A stretch of DNA of 64,000 nt from assembly GCF_000470775.1 (NCBI RefSeq), contig NC_022438.1:1798001-1862000 (forward strand), read 5' to 3'. This document shows positions 39,905 to 49,105 of this stretch, one piece after another; position 1 is the stretch's first letter; each line of letters opens with the position of its first letter. A program made the translations under genes and the position numbers. The notes beneath the pieces are model-generated. The model made no database searches. It was not told the DNA's origin and saw only the letters and a list, made by a program, of their open reading frames with translations. Origin of the DNA: Leifsonia xyli subsp. cynodontis DSM 46306. GTDB lineage: Bacteria > Actinomycetota > Actinomycetes > Actinomycetales > Microbacteriaceae.

Positions 39905-40414
39905 ATGGCGCACGACGACCAGAGCGTCCCGGCCGCGGAGGACGGCCGGACCAGGAAAGCACCGCTGACGGAGGCCGCGCATCCCGACGACGTCGCCGCT
40001 GCGGCCCCCGCCGCGCCCGAGTCCGCCGGGCTCGCCTCCCGCTACGGCCGCACCCTTTCGGCGAAGCGCCGGGACCGCTGGCTGCTCGGCGCGGGCGCCG
40101 CGGCCATGCTCGCGGTCGTCACCGCCTGGGTGCTCTGGGCCGGCTGGGACAAGAACCAGGCCGATCTGCAGTTCACCGACACGGCCTTCACCATCCCCGA
40201 CGCCCGGCACGTCGACATCACCTTCACCATCAACACGCCGAAAGGCACGGCTGTGACCTGCGCGCTGCAAGCTCTCAACGAGGACTTCGCGATCGTCGGC
40301 TGGCGGATCGTCAGCTATCCCGGTTCGGACTCGCGCGTGACCACGCATCGCGAGAGCATCCGGACGACGCAACAGAGCACGACGGGTTTGATTAACACCT
40401 GCTGGCTGACCTAG
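39905..40414 (+). CDS. DUF4307 membrane protein
   Basis: 169 residues from the ATG at 39905: cytoplasmic N-terminus with SRYGRTLSAKRRDRW, one helix (about 60-80, LLGAGAAAMLAVVTAWVLWA), then an exported beta-rich domain containing DITFTINTPKGTAVTCALQA and the tail TTGLINTCWLT with a conserved cysteine. It corresponds to Rv1081c, next to greA. Function unknown. Confidence 0.85.
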   Translation: MAHDDQSVPAAEDGRTRKAPLTEAAHPDDVAAAAPAAPESAGLASRYGRTLSAKRRDRWLLGAGAAAMLAVVTAWVLWAGWDKNQADLQFTDTAFTIPDARHVDITFTINTPKGTAVTCALQALNEDFAIVGWRIVSYPGSDSRVTTHRESIRTTQQSTTGLINTCWLT

Positions 40415-40521
40415 CCTTGTCGTGGTGCGCCCCGGCCGAGGCCGGGGCGTCGACTTTTACCCACCGGTCCCTGACCGGGCCATCTGCCGGCGGCGCTGCC
40501 GCAGGCGCGAAGGAGTTCACC

Positions 40522-41013
40522 ATGTCCCAGGAGTCTCAGACCACGTTTCTGACCCAGGATGCGTACGATCGCCTCGCGGCCGAACTCGAAGAGCTCAGCG
40601 TCAACGGCCGCACTGAGATCGCGAAGCGGATCGAGGCGGCTCGCGAGGAGGGCGACCTCAAAGAGAACGGCGGTTATCACGCGGCCAAGGACGAGCAGGG
40701 CAAGATCGAGGCCCGCATCGTGCAGCTGACCGCCCTGCTGCGCAGCGCGACCGTGGGCGCAGCGCCGGAGAGCCACGGCATCGTGGAGCCGGGAACGGTG
40801 ATCACCGCGACCATCGCCGGCGACGAAAGCGTCTTCCTGATCGGCAACCGCGAGATCGCGACCGGCACGGAGCTTCCCGTCTACAGCGAACAAAGCCCGC
40901 TCGGCGCCGCCATCCTGGGCCTGAAGATCGGCGACACGACGGAGTACACCGCCCCCAACGGCCGCCAGATCGCCGTCCGGATCACCAAGGTCGAAACCTA
41001 CACGGGCCAGTAG
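40522..41013 (+). CDS. greA: Transcription elongation factor GreA
   Basis: 163 residues. The N-terminal coiled coil (1-77) has LTQDAYDRLAAELEELSVNG and the tip acidic pair in EEGDLKENGGYHAAKDEQGK, which stimulates RNA polymerase transcript cleavage. The C-terminal FKBP-like domain ends SPLGAAILGLKIGDTTEYTA. AAGGAG precedes the ATG. It is followed by a strong terminator hairpin. Confidence 0.96.
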   Translation: MSQESQTTFLTQDAYDRLAAELEELSVNGRTEIAKRIEAAREEGDLKENGGYHAAKDEQGKIEARIVQLTALLRSATVGAAPESHGIVEPGTVITATIAGDESVFLIGNREIATGTELPVYSEQSPLGAAILGLKIGDTTEYTAPNGRQIAVRITKVETYTGQ

Positions 41014-41044
41014 CGCCCACTTCGACTCGCACGAACGGAACCGA

Positions 41045-41078
41045 ACCGCCGAGCACACCGACCGGTGTGCTCGGCGGT
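41045..41078. terminator. Bidirectional terminator between greA and ilvA
   Basis: ACCGCCGAGCACACC pairs with GGTGTGCTCGGCGGT (about 15 pairs, 4-base loop) in the 70-base gap between the convergent greA and ilvA genes. Confidence 0.8.
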
Positions 41079-41084
41079 CGCGTT

Positions 41085-42344
41085 TCAGTCCTCTTCGAGG
41101 ACAGGATCGTACCCTGCGGAGCGGAGAGCGGAGATGACCTGCTGACGGTGCTCGGAGCCGCGGGTCTCCACGGAGACATCGAGCTCGACCTGACTGAGCT
41201 GCAGCCCGCGGCCATGCCGGGTGTGCAGCACTTCGACCACGTTCGCGTTGACGCCCGCGAGGATCTCGGCGATGCGAGCCAGCTGGCCCGGCCGGTCGGG
41301 CAGCATGATCGACAGCTTGAGGTACCGGTCCGAGGCGGCGAGACCGTGGCTGATCACACGCTGCATCAGCAACGGGTCGATGTTGCCGCCGGAGAGGATG
41401 ACGACAGTCGTGCCGTCGGCGGGGATGTGCCCGGCGAGGATGGCGGCGACGGCTGCGGCCCCGGCGGGTTCGACCACGAGCTTCGCGCGTTCGAGGAGAA
41501 CGAGGAGGGCTCGGGCGATATCGTCTTCGGTGACCGTGACCACGGCATCCACCGTGTCCCGGATGATCTGGAAGTTGAGCGCGCCCGGGCGGCTGACAGC
41601 GATGCCGTCGGCGATGGTCGCGACGAGGGAGATCTCGGTGGGGGCGCCGGCTTCGAGCGAGGGCGGGTAGGCGGCGGCGTTGGCGGCCTGCACGCCGATC
41701 ACACGCACCGTGCGGCCCTCGCGTGCGGAACGCTGCTTGACCGCGCTGGCGATACCGGAGATGAGTCCGCCGCCGCCGATCGGGACGACGATCGTGCTCA
41801 CATCCGGGACCTCGTCGAGGATCTCGAGGCCGAGCGTGCCCTGACCGGCCACCACGTCCGCGTGGTCGAACGGCGGGATGAGCACAGCGCCGGTCTCGGC
41901 CGCGAAGTCCGCCGCCGCGCGCAGCGTCTCGTCCACGATGCTGCCGCTCAGGACCACATCGGCGCCGTACGCCCGCGTCGCCTGGAACTTGGGGATGGCC
42001 ACACCGACCGGCATGAAGATCGTGGCGTGGATTCCGAGCTCCCGGGCGGCGAAGGCCACACCCTGTGCGTGGTTCCCCGCGGAGGCGGCGACGACCCCGC
42101 GGGCGCGCTCCTCGGCGGTGAGCTTCGACATGCGGTTGTAGGCGCCGCGGATCTTGTAGGAGCCGGTGCGCTGCAGGTTCTCGCACTTCAGTAGGACGGG
42201 TACACCGAGCACGTCCGCGAGATAGCGGGAGCTCTCCAGCGGGGTCGGCTGAGCCACCGTCGCCACAATCGCCCGCGCGGCCTCGAAGGCGGCCAGGCCG
42301 AGGCCGGCGAACGGGGTGCGCGTGGGATCGGTCACGGTAGCCAC
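41085..42344 (-). CDS. ilvA: Threonine ammonia-lyase with C-terminal ACT-like domain
   Basis: PLP enzyme converting threonine to 2-oxobutanoate for isoleucine synthesis. Starting at the GTG at 42344 it has 419 residues; GTG at 42335 and TTG at 42350 are alternatives. PLP lysine in CENLQRTGSYKIRGAYNRMS, glycine loop VVPIGGGGLISGIASAVKQR and SGGNIDPLLM are intact. One ACT-like regulatory domain covers about 330-410 (LKLSIMLPDRPGQLARIAEI), the short IlvA type and not the two-domain form. Confidence 0.93.
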   Translation of the reverse strand: MATVTDPTRTPFAGLGLAAFEAARAIVATVAQPTPLESSRYLADVLGVPVLLKCENLQRTGSYKIRGAYNRMSKLTAEERARGVVAASAGNHAQGVAFAARELGIHATIFMPVGVAIPKFQATRAYGADVVLSGSIVDETLRAAADFAAETGAVLIPPFDHADVVAGQGTLGLEILDEVPDVSTIVVPIGGGGLISGIASAVKQRSAREGRTVRVIGVQAANAAAYPPSLEAGAPTEISLVATIADGIAVSRPGALNFQIIRDTVDAVVTVTEDDIARALLVLLERAKLVVEPAGAAAVAAILAGHIPADGTTVVILSGGNIDPLLMQRVISHGLAASDRYLKLSIMLPDRPGQLARIAEILAGVNANVVEVLHTRHGRGLQLSQVELDVSVETRGSEHRQQVISALRSAGYDPVLEED

Positions 42345-42388
42345 TCGCAAAGCATAGTCACAGAGATATTCCCGAGGGCGAATACGGT

Positions 42389-43630
42389 TCAGCTGCGGGG
42401 GCGGTGCGCGGCACGCGGCACAGTCTCCCAGATGACGCCGGACGGCGGGGCGGAGCCCGGCTGCGGCGTTCTGCGCCCGGCGCCGCTGGAGATGTGGTTC
42501 ACCATCACATTGAGCACGGCCACCAACGGAACGGCGAACAGGGCGCCGGGGATGCCGGCGAGCAGTGACCCCGCGGCGACGGCCAGCACCACGGCGAGCG
42601 GGTGGACCTTCACAGCCGTGCCCATGATGAGCGGCTGGAGGACGTGTCCCTCGATCTGCTGGACCAGCAGCACGACGGCGAGCATGATGACCGCGAAGAC
42701 CCAGCCTTTGAAGACGAGCGCCACGAACACCGCGAGCGCACCCGTCACGACCGCGCCGACGATCGGGATGAACGACCCCAGGAACACCAGCACCGCGATC
42801 GGAATGACCAGGGGAAGCCCCAAGAAGAAGGCGCCGAGCCCGATCCCGAGCGCGTCGATCGACGCGACGAGGATCTGCACCTTCGCGAAGTTCCGGAGGG
42901 TCGTCCAGCCGGCACGGCCCGCGCTGTCGATCGCGCCGCGGGCGTTCTTCGGGAAGATGCGCACGATCCATCCCCAGATCCCCTTGCCGTCGATCAGGAT
43001 GAACAGGACGCTGAACAACGTCAGCAGGACGCCGGCGAGCACATGCCCGAGGGTCGATCCGAGGGAGAGGGCGCCGGAGACGAAGACCTGGCTGTCCTGC
43101 TGGAGGGAGTTCCACAGCGTGTCGAGACCACTGGTGATCTGCGATTCGCTGAGCCCGAGCGGCCCGGTGGTCAACCAGGCGCGGAAGCCATCGTAGGCCG
43201 CGACGGACTGCTTCTGCAGATCGTGGCTCTGCCGGGTGATCTGCCAGACCGCCAGGGAGAGCAGTCCACCGACCACGACGATGAGCGTAAGCAGGGTCGT
43301 GAGGATCGCCAGCCAGCCGGGCCAGCGGTGACGGACCAGCAGATCCTTGAACGGGACGAGTAGCGCGCCGAGCAGGACCGCGATGAGCACCGGGATGACG
43401 ATCAGCCGCAGCTGCACGATGAGGAAGACCGCGACCGCGATGACCGCGCCGATGACGAGCAGACGCCACGACCACGCACCGGCGAGACGCACACCGCGCG
43501 GCAGAGCGTCGTCGATCGCTCCGGCTACCCGATCCGTCTCCCCGGAAGCGCCGGGGGCACGCCGGCGGCGCAGGAGGCGCCCGCGGCCCGGCGGAACCGG
43601 ACCGGAAGGCGGGGTGTCGCTGTCAGCCAT
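42389..43630 (-). CDS. AI-2E family transporter (PerM/YdiK-like)
   Basis: 413 residues. Eight hydrophobic segments are apparent, starting about residue 58 after a basic, Pro/Arg-rich tail. Typical segments are LRLIVIPVLIAVLLGALLVP, VLLTLFSVLFILIDGKGIWG, IVGAVVTGALAVFVALVFKG and QQIEGHVLQPLIMGTAVKVH. Members were named for autoinducer-2 export, but most have other or unknown substrates; none can be assigned here. Intact. Confidence 0.88.
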   Translation of the reverse strand: MADSDTPPSGPVPPGRGRLLRRRRAPGASGETDRVAGAIDDALPRGVRLAGAWSWRLLVIGAVIAVAVFLIVQLRLIVIPVLIAVLLGALLVPFKDLLVRHRWPGWLAILTTLLTLIVVVGGLLSLAVWQITRQSHDLQKQSVAAYDGFRAWLTTGPLGLSESQITSGLDTLWNSLQQDSQVFVSGALSLGSTLGHVLAGVLLTLFSVLFILIDGKGIWGWIVRIFPKNARGAIDSAGRAGWTTLRNFAKVQILVASIDALGIGLGAFFLGLPLVIPIAVLVFLGSFIPIVGAVVTGALAVFVALVFKGWVFAVIMLAVVLLVQQIEGHVLQPLIMGTAVKVHPLAVVLAVAAGSLLAGIPGALFAVPLVAVLNVMVNHISSGAGRRTPQPGSAPPSGVIWETVPRAAHRPRS

Positions 43631-43836
43631 GCCGATCAGTCTAAAACGGCCGGCTCCGCTTCTTCAGGGCGCTCTCATCCCGGGCCGGTCGTTTCACAGC
43701 CCTCCCCCAGCATCGGGGATCGGCCCCGCGGAGAGCCGGACCGAGACGCGCGAGCCGATCCGGCTCGATCCGGACGGAGGCCCGGCCCGCCGGAGAGCAC
43801 CCGCCGGAAGCAGGAGCATACCCGCTAAGGTCGGGA

Positions 43837-45207
43837 GTGCCCCCGTCCGCAGCCCAGAGACCCATCGTGTCCACATCCTCCACCGCCCCTGTCGCCGCCG
43901 TGTCTGCCACAGCGTCCGCCGCGGGCGGGCCGCGCCGTCTCCTGGTCCGGTTGCGCGGCGGCATCCGCCGTCCGTCCGCGATCGGCGTCGTCCTGAGCGC
44001 GACGGTGCTCTTCCTCGTGGTGTTCGGACTGCTGATGGTGCTCTCGGCATCGGCGGTCGAGTCGTACACAGACGGGCTCGGCTTCTTCGCGCGCTTCGGA
44101 TCGCAGGGCGCGTACGCGGCCGTCGGGGTCGTGGTCATGCTGGCCGTCTCCCGCCTTCCGCGGCTCTGGACCCGGCGCGCGGCGATGGCGGTGCTCCTCG
44201 TCTCCTGCCTCCTCCAGCTGCTCGCGCTGACCACACCGCTCGGAGTGCAGATCGGCGACAACACGAACTGGGTCCGGATCGGGCCGCTCACCGGTCAGCC
44301 GTCGGAAGGCATCAAGCTCGGGCTCGTGGTCTGGCTCGGCTTCGCTCTGGGGAGGGACCAGGACGAGCTGAAGAACTGGCGGACCCTCGCCCGGCGCATC
44401 CTCCCGGTCGCCGCCCCCTCCCTCCTCCTCGTGATGGCCGGCGGCGACCTCGGCACAACCGTCGTGATGGCCGTGTTCACGATCGGGGCGGCCTTTTTCG
44501 CGGGGGTGCGGATGAAGCACCTCGGCGCGGTGATGGGCGTCGGCGCTTTCGCGGCCATACTGATCGCCCTCTCGAGCGCGACCCGGCGCGGTCGCCTGTC
44601 GGCCTTCTTCGGCGGGACCAGCGCGGTGAACCCGGATGTGAACTGGCAGCTCGACAACGCACACTACGCGCTGGCCTCGGGCAGCGTCTGGGGTGTCGGG
44701 CTCGGCAACTCGCACGCCAAGTGGTCGTGGCTGCCGTCGGCGGACACCGACTTCATCTTCGCCGTGATCGGCGAGGAGCTCGGCCTCATCGGCGCGTGCG
44801 TGGTGCTGCTGCTGTTCGTGCTGCTGGCGGTGCTGCTCCTGCGCATCGTCCGCACAGCACCGGATGCGACGGCGCGCGTGACGACCGCCACGGTGCTCGT
44901 CTGGCTGATCTTCCAGGCGTTCGTCAACGTCGGGGTCGTGCTCGGCCTCCTCCCGACGCTCGGGGTGCCGCTGCCGTTCATCTCGGCGGGCGGCACAGCG
45001 CTGATCTCGTCTCTGACGGCGATCGGCGTGGTGCTCTCCTTCGTGCAGGCGGACTCCGCCCCCGCTCCGGCCGCCAGCGCCCCCGCAGAGGGGAACCCGC
45101 CGAAACCCGGTAGGCGAGCGCGCCGGCGCACGAGCGTGTCTGCGTCACCCGTCCGGCAGCGGGATGTACGCATTCGGCGGACAGCGGGTGTCGGAGGGGA
45201 CGGCTAG
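43837..45207 (+). CDS. FtsW/RodA/SpoVE-family (SEDS) glycosyltransferase
   Basis: 456 residues with ten or so membrane helices. SEDS peptidoglycan polymerases act with a class B PBP. Visible signatures include LLMVLSASAVESY in helix 1, NWVRIGPLTGQPSEGIKLGL, YALASGSVWGVGLGNSHAKW, LPSADTDFIFAVIGEELGLI and LGVPLPFISAGGTALISSL. FtsW-type is favoured by the FIFAVIGEELG and PFISAGG segments, but no mur/fts neighbours are present, so this could be a paralogue. GTG at 43837 (AAGG six bases upstream) or 43867. Confidence 0.9.
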   Translation: MPPSAAQRPIVSTSSTAPVAAVSATASAAGGPRRLLVRLRGGIRRPSAIGVVLSATVLFLVVFGLLMVLSASAVESYTDGLGFFARFGSQGAYAAVGVVVMLAVSRLPRLWTRRAAMAVLLVSCLLQLLALTTPLGVQIGDNTNWVRIGPLTGQPSEGIKLGLVVWLGFALGRDQDELKNWRTLARRILPVAAPSLLLVMAGGDLGTTVVMAVFTIGAAFFAGVRMKHLGAVMGVGAFAAILIALSSATRRGRLSAFFGGTSAVNPDVNWQLDNAHYALASGSVWGVGLGNSHAKWSWLPSADTDFIFAVIGEELGLIGACVVLLLFVLLAVLLLRIVRTAPDATARVTTATVLVWLIFQAFVNVGVVLGLLPTLGVPLPFISAGGTALISSLTAIGVVLSFVQADSAPAPAASAPAEGNPPKPGRRARRRTSVSASPVRQRDVRIRRTAGVGGDG

Positions 45208-45216
45208 GGTCGTCCC

Positions 45217-46428
45217 GTGGCCGATCTCCTCTCCCCCGCCGCGGCCCGCCGCATCGCGCTCGCCGCTCAGGGCTTCGGGCGCCCCCGTCCCGCCACCGTC
45301 GGCACACGGCAGCTCAACGCGCTCATCGACCGCATCAATCTGCTGCAGATCGACTCGGTGAACGTGTTCGAGCGCAGCCACTACCTGCCCGCTTTCGCGC
45401 GGCTCGGCGCCTACGACCGCGGCCTGCTCGACCGCCTGACATTCGACGCGCGCGGACCGCACACCGAATACTGGGCGCACGAAGCCGCGTTCATCCGCAA
45501 AGAGGACTGGCCGCTGTTCGAGTGGCGGATGCGGTTCAACCGCGGCCGGTACGGGAAGGCGGGCGGCTGGTTCGACAGCAACCGCGAAACGGTGGACTGG
45601 CTGCGGCGGGAACTCGCCGCCAGCGGGCCGCTGGCGGCGAACGAGATCGAGCACGACGCGAACACGCGCACGGGCCCGTGGTGGGGCTGGTCGGCGGTCA
45701 AACGGGCACTCGAAACGCTGTTCTTGATGGGCGAGGTGGCGATCGCCGGCCGCACCCGGTTCCAGCGGCGCTATGCGCTGGTGGAAGAGGTGCTGCCCGC
45801 GAGCGTCCTGGAGCGCAGCGTCAGCGAGGAGGACGCGGTGCGCGAGCTGATCCGCCGCTCGGCCGTCGCGCACGGTGTCGGCACGGTGAAAGACTTCGCG
45901 GACTACTATCGCATCCGCACCGCCCCGGCACGCGCGGCGATCCGCGACCTGGAAGAGTCCGGCGAGCTGCTCCCTGTGCGCGTCCCGGGCTGGGAAGGCA
46001 ACGGCAGACCGCTCCCCGCCTGGATTCACCGCGACGCCCGCCGCCCGCGCCGCATCGAGACGGCCGCTCTGCTGTCGCCCTTCGACCCCGTCGTCTGGCA
46101 CCGCGACCGGGCGCTGCGGATGTTCGGCTTCCACTACCGCATCGAGATCTACACCCCCGCGCCGAAGCGGGTCTACGGCTACTACTCGCTGCCCCTGCTG
46201 CTGGACGATGCGCTGGTCGGCCGGGTGGACCTGAAAAGCGACCGGCAGAACGGCATCCTGCGGGTGCAGTCGGCCTGGACGGAGGTGGGCGGACCCGACG
46301 GGATCGTGGAACGCCTGGTGCCGCTGCTCGCCACGACCGCGATGTGGCAGGGGCTCGACGGTGTGGAGGTCGCGGCCGGGGCTCGCGGCGATCTCGCCCC
46401 GGCACTCGCGAGCGCGGTCAGGCGCTGA
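45217..46428 (+). CDS. YcaQ-family winged-helix DNA glycosylase
   Basis: 403 residues from a GTG ten bases after the SEDS gene. It starts with a winged-helix part (LSPAAARRIALAAQGFG, LLQIDSVNVFERSHYLPAFA) and includes EYWAHEAAFIRKEDWPLFEW, LLSPFDPVVWHRDRALRMFG and the C-terminal VYGYYSLPLLLDDALVGRVD. This is the HTH_42/YcaQ family, whose E. coli and Streptomyces (AlkZ) members unhook interstrand DNA crosslinks. The QxD-type catalytic motif lies in QIDSVNV. Intact. Confidence 0.9.
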   Translation: MADLLSPAAARRIALAAQGFGRPRPATVGTRQLNALIDRINLLQIDSVNVFERSHYLPAFARLGAYDRGLLDRLTFDARGPHTEYWAHEAAFIRKEDWPLFEWRMRFNRGRYGKAGGWFDSNRETVDWLRRELAASGPLAANEIEHDANTRTGPWWGWSAVKRALETLFLMGEVAIAGRTRFQRRYALVEEVLPASVLERSVSEEDAVRELIRRSAVAHGVGTVKDFADYYRIRTAPARAAIRDLEESGELLPVRVPGWEGNGRPLPAWIHRDARRPRRIETAALLSPFDPVVWHRDRALRMFGFHYRIEIYTPAPKRVYGYYSLPLLLDDALVGRVDLKSDRQNGILRVQSAWTEVGGPDGIVERLVPLLATTAMWQGLDGVEVAAGARGDLAPALASAVRR

Positions 46429-46567
46429 GCGCGCCTGCCCCCTCGTGGTTCGTGTCAGAAAGGGAGGATATCGCGGGATGGGGGACCACGAAGCGCCGGG
46501 AAGGGAGGAGATCGAGGGCGGGGAAGCGGGGATGTCCGCCCTTTCCGCCACTCCACACCGGGCAAGC

Positions 46568-47451
46568 TCAGAAGCCGGCGCCCATCCTCTCGAGGCGTTC
46601 GACACGGTCCGGGATAGGCGGATGGGTGGAGAAGAGGCGGCTCATCAGGCTGGGCCTGAGGGGCTCCGCGATCCACAGGTGAGCCATACTGCTGTTCTGG
46701 CGGCGCATGGGGCGGCCGCCGTGGGACTCCAGCTTGAGCACAGGGCGCTCGCAAGCGCGTCCGGGTGGCGGGTGGTCATGGCGCCGGTCGCGTCGGCGAG
46801 GTACTCGCGCTGGCGGGAGACAGCGAGCTGCACGAGCGGGGCGACGATCGCGGCGATGAGCCCGAACACGAGCACGACGGGGTTGCCGCCGCCTCCGCCG
46901 TTGTTGTTGCGGTTGCCGCCGCCGAAGAACGCCATCCGCAAGAGCATGTCCGCGATGAAGCCGATGGCGACCGTGAGCCCGAAGACGATCATCGAGAGCC
47001 GGATGTCGTAGTTGCGGACATGACCGAGTTCGTGCGCCATGACGCCCTCGAGCTCCGCATCCGTCATGATGTCGAGCAGTCCGGTGGTGGCCGCGACCGA
47101 GGCGTGCTGCGGATCGCGCCCGGTCGCGAAGGCGTTCGGGGCGGGGTCGTCGACGATGTACACCGCGGGCATCAGGGTGCCGGTCGTGATCGCGAGATTC
47201 TCCACGATGTTCCAGAGGCGTGGATTGTCGGCCTTGGCGATCGGCACTGCACCCGACATGCTGAGGGCCTGGCCGGAGGCCAGATAGTACTGGAAGACGG
47301 CGTACAGCGTTGCCCCCGCCAGCACGACGATCAGGATCGTCCAGCTGCGGTAGAGGTAAGCGCCCAGCCAGCCGAGCGCACCGATGAGAACCAGGAACAG
47401 CAGAATCGTGAAGACGGTGTTGCGCTTGTTCCTGGCGATCGCCCTGTACAT
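46568..47451 (-). pseudogene. htpX: HtpX-type M48 membrane metalloprotease, frameshifted near its C-terminus
   Basis: Membrane protease of protein quality control. From the ATG at 47451 the frame holds two N-terminal helices, zinc motif GVMAHELGHVRNYD, two later helices with a Gly/Asn-rich loop, and the third zinc ligand in SRQREYLADATGAMTTRHPD. At about 46745 two extra bases (or one missing) shift the frame. The proper end, KLESHGGRPMRRQNSSMAHL to RLFSTHPPIPDRVERLERMG, lies in the other frame, ending at 46568. All zinc ligands precede the break, so partial activity is conceivable. IS481 copy C begins about 12 bases upstream of the start codon and replaces the promoter region. Confidence 0.85.
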
Positions 47452-47462
47452 CGCCGCTCTAG

Positions 47463-48569
47463 GTGTGCTGCTCAGGGCAGTTGGTTGAGGTGTGACGCGA
47501 TAGATGGGTGAGGACCTCCCGGTCGAGAGTGGGGCTGTCTAGTTTCCCTGCACTCGATGACTTAGGAGGTCCTCGTGACCCACGCTAATGCTGCTTTGAC
47601 TCCTCGCGAATGCCTCCGCCTGGCCCGCCAAGTCGTCGACGACGGCTGGTCCGTTGCTGCGGCGGCGACCTACTTCCGAGTGTCCTGACGCACCGCGGAC
47701 CGATGGGCTCGTCGTTACGTGGAGATGGGCGAGGCGGGAATGCTGGACCGTTCGTCACGGCCGCATCACAGCCCGAACAAGACCCCGCGAAGACTGGTCC
47801 GCAAGGTCGTGCATCTGCGGTGGAAGAAGCGGCTGGGACCAGTCGGTATCGGCGCCCAGCTCGGCATGCCCGCCTCGACCGTTCACACGGTCCTCTCCCG
47901 GTGCCGGATCAATCGGCCCAGCCACGTCGACGCCCGCCCCGGCAACCCCCCCCGCCGCTACGAGCACGAGCATCCCGGATCGATGATCCACGTCGACATC
48001 AAGAAACTCGGCAACATCCCCGACGGTGGCGGCTGGCGCTACATCGGACGTCTCCAGGGAGAGCGGAACAAGGCCATCACCGCGAAGCGGACCGGGAAAC
48101 ACGGGATCACCGGCGACATGATCACCGGCACAGCGTTCGTTCATACCGTCATCGACGATCACTCCCGTGTCGCTTACGCCGAGATCCACGACGACGAAAC
48201 CGCCGCCACTGCAATCGCTGTTCTGCGTCGAGCGGTCGGCTGGTTCGCCAGCCGTGGCGTCACCGTCGAACAGGTGCTCTCCGACAACGGCTCCGCATAC
48301 CGCTCATACGCCTGGCGCGACGCTTGCGCCGAGCTCAGCATCCAACCGAAACGCACCCGGCCCTACCATCCGCAGACGAACGGCAAGATCGAACGCTTCC
48401 ACCGCACCCTCGCCGACGGCTGGGCATACGCCCGGCACTACAACTCCGAATCAGCCCGCCGCAACGCACTCCCGGCCTGGCTGCACTCCTACAATCACCA
48501 CAGGCCCCACACCGCCATCGGCAGCCAGCCACCCATCAGCAGATTGACCAACGTCCCTGAGAAACACAC
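47463..48569 (+). mobile_element. IS481-type insertion sequence, copy C (1107 bp)
   Basis: Opposite orientation to A and B. Ends GTGTGCTGCTCAGGG at 47463 and, inverted, GTGTGTTTCTCAGGG at 48569, with CTAG on both sides (47459-47462, 48570-48573): an intact target duplication. It separates the htpX pseudogene from the ParB-like relic and marks the left edge of the low-GC island. Confidence 0.93.
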
Positions 48570-48573
48570 CTAG
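47575..48573 (+). pseudogene. IS481-family transposase with in-frame TGA (copy C)
   Basis: GTG start at 47575 with AGGAGG, TGA at codon 38, intact DDE core, stop TAG from the CTAG target. It is the most diverged copy: a cluster of changes gives HVDARPGNPPRRYE where the others have HVDVRTGEPARRYE, plus RYIGRL for RYVGRL. Confidence 0.85.
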
Positions 48574-48850
48574 AGCGAGTCGACGCCCTCGACTGTTTCT
48601 GACAGGTTGAAACGGCCTGACGGCATGAACTGGGACAGCGACCGTGCGCCTTCGGTGGTTATGGTGTTAAGGGTCGCGCCGGGCACTCGCGCGGTGTCCT
48701 CCGGGTGTTGATAGAATGACATCTTCGTTCGGCCTGATTTTCGTTCCTATTGGGGGCTTTGTCCGGCAGGTGCCGGCTGGGCTGATTCGAGGCCAGCGTA
48801 GTACGCGTCCTCGGCTTCGATCGGGGTCCGCATTGCGGCGTTTCGCTGCA
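48570..48850 (-). pseudogene. Relic of a plasmid-type ParB-like partition protein (C-terminal part)
   Basis: On the minus strand one frame reads AAMRTPIEAEDAYYAGLESA, a TAG, then RTKMSFYQHPEDTARVPGAT and LNTITTEGARSLSQF before diverging to a stop at 48570-48572. The stretch RTK-x-SFYQ-x-EDTARV...TEG-x-RSLSxF resembles the C-terminal domain of small ParB-like proteins of actinobacterial plasmids. The TAG and the loss of the usual EVxRLE tail make it a relic. The match is from memory, so it needs a search. Confidence 0.42.
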
Positions 48851-49105
48851 CGCAGCTCAGCCATAAAAAACATCGGATAACTCGGCACTTCGTCTTGTCG
48901 CTCGTCGAGCTGGTCGCGCGCACCGGCTCCGGCGCGCGCTCTGCGCAGTGCCGCGACCGGGCTCGATGGCGAGACTGAAATTGCAGGGACTCCGCTTGAA
49001 ACCGCACAAAACAGGAGAATGAAAAGAGGAACGCGAAACAGAAAGTTTAGCGAGTTTCCGAACCAGAAGTCGCCTCACCTGTTTCGTACTAACCCTCACA
49101 TAATT
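48851..49105. other. Degenerate stretch, no supported gene
   Basis: Between the ParB-like relic and the cellulase end. GC falls sharply after about 49000. Open frames on the minus strand have no recognisable similarity. Confidence 0.4.

Noticed and set aside
47610-48560. 316-codon Arg/Pro-rich frame in every IS481 copy
   Set aside because: It is the alternative frame of the transposase in the same strand; its composition is typical of a +1 shadow, and it lacks any DDE motif.
48747-49007. An IS3-type transposase C-terminus in the frame ending AEDAYYAGLESAQ
   Set aside because: The same frame continues past the TAG into the ParB-like RTKMSFYQ stretch, which is a better single explanation.
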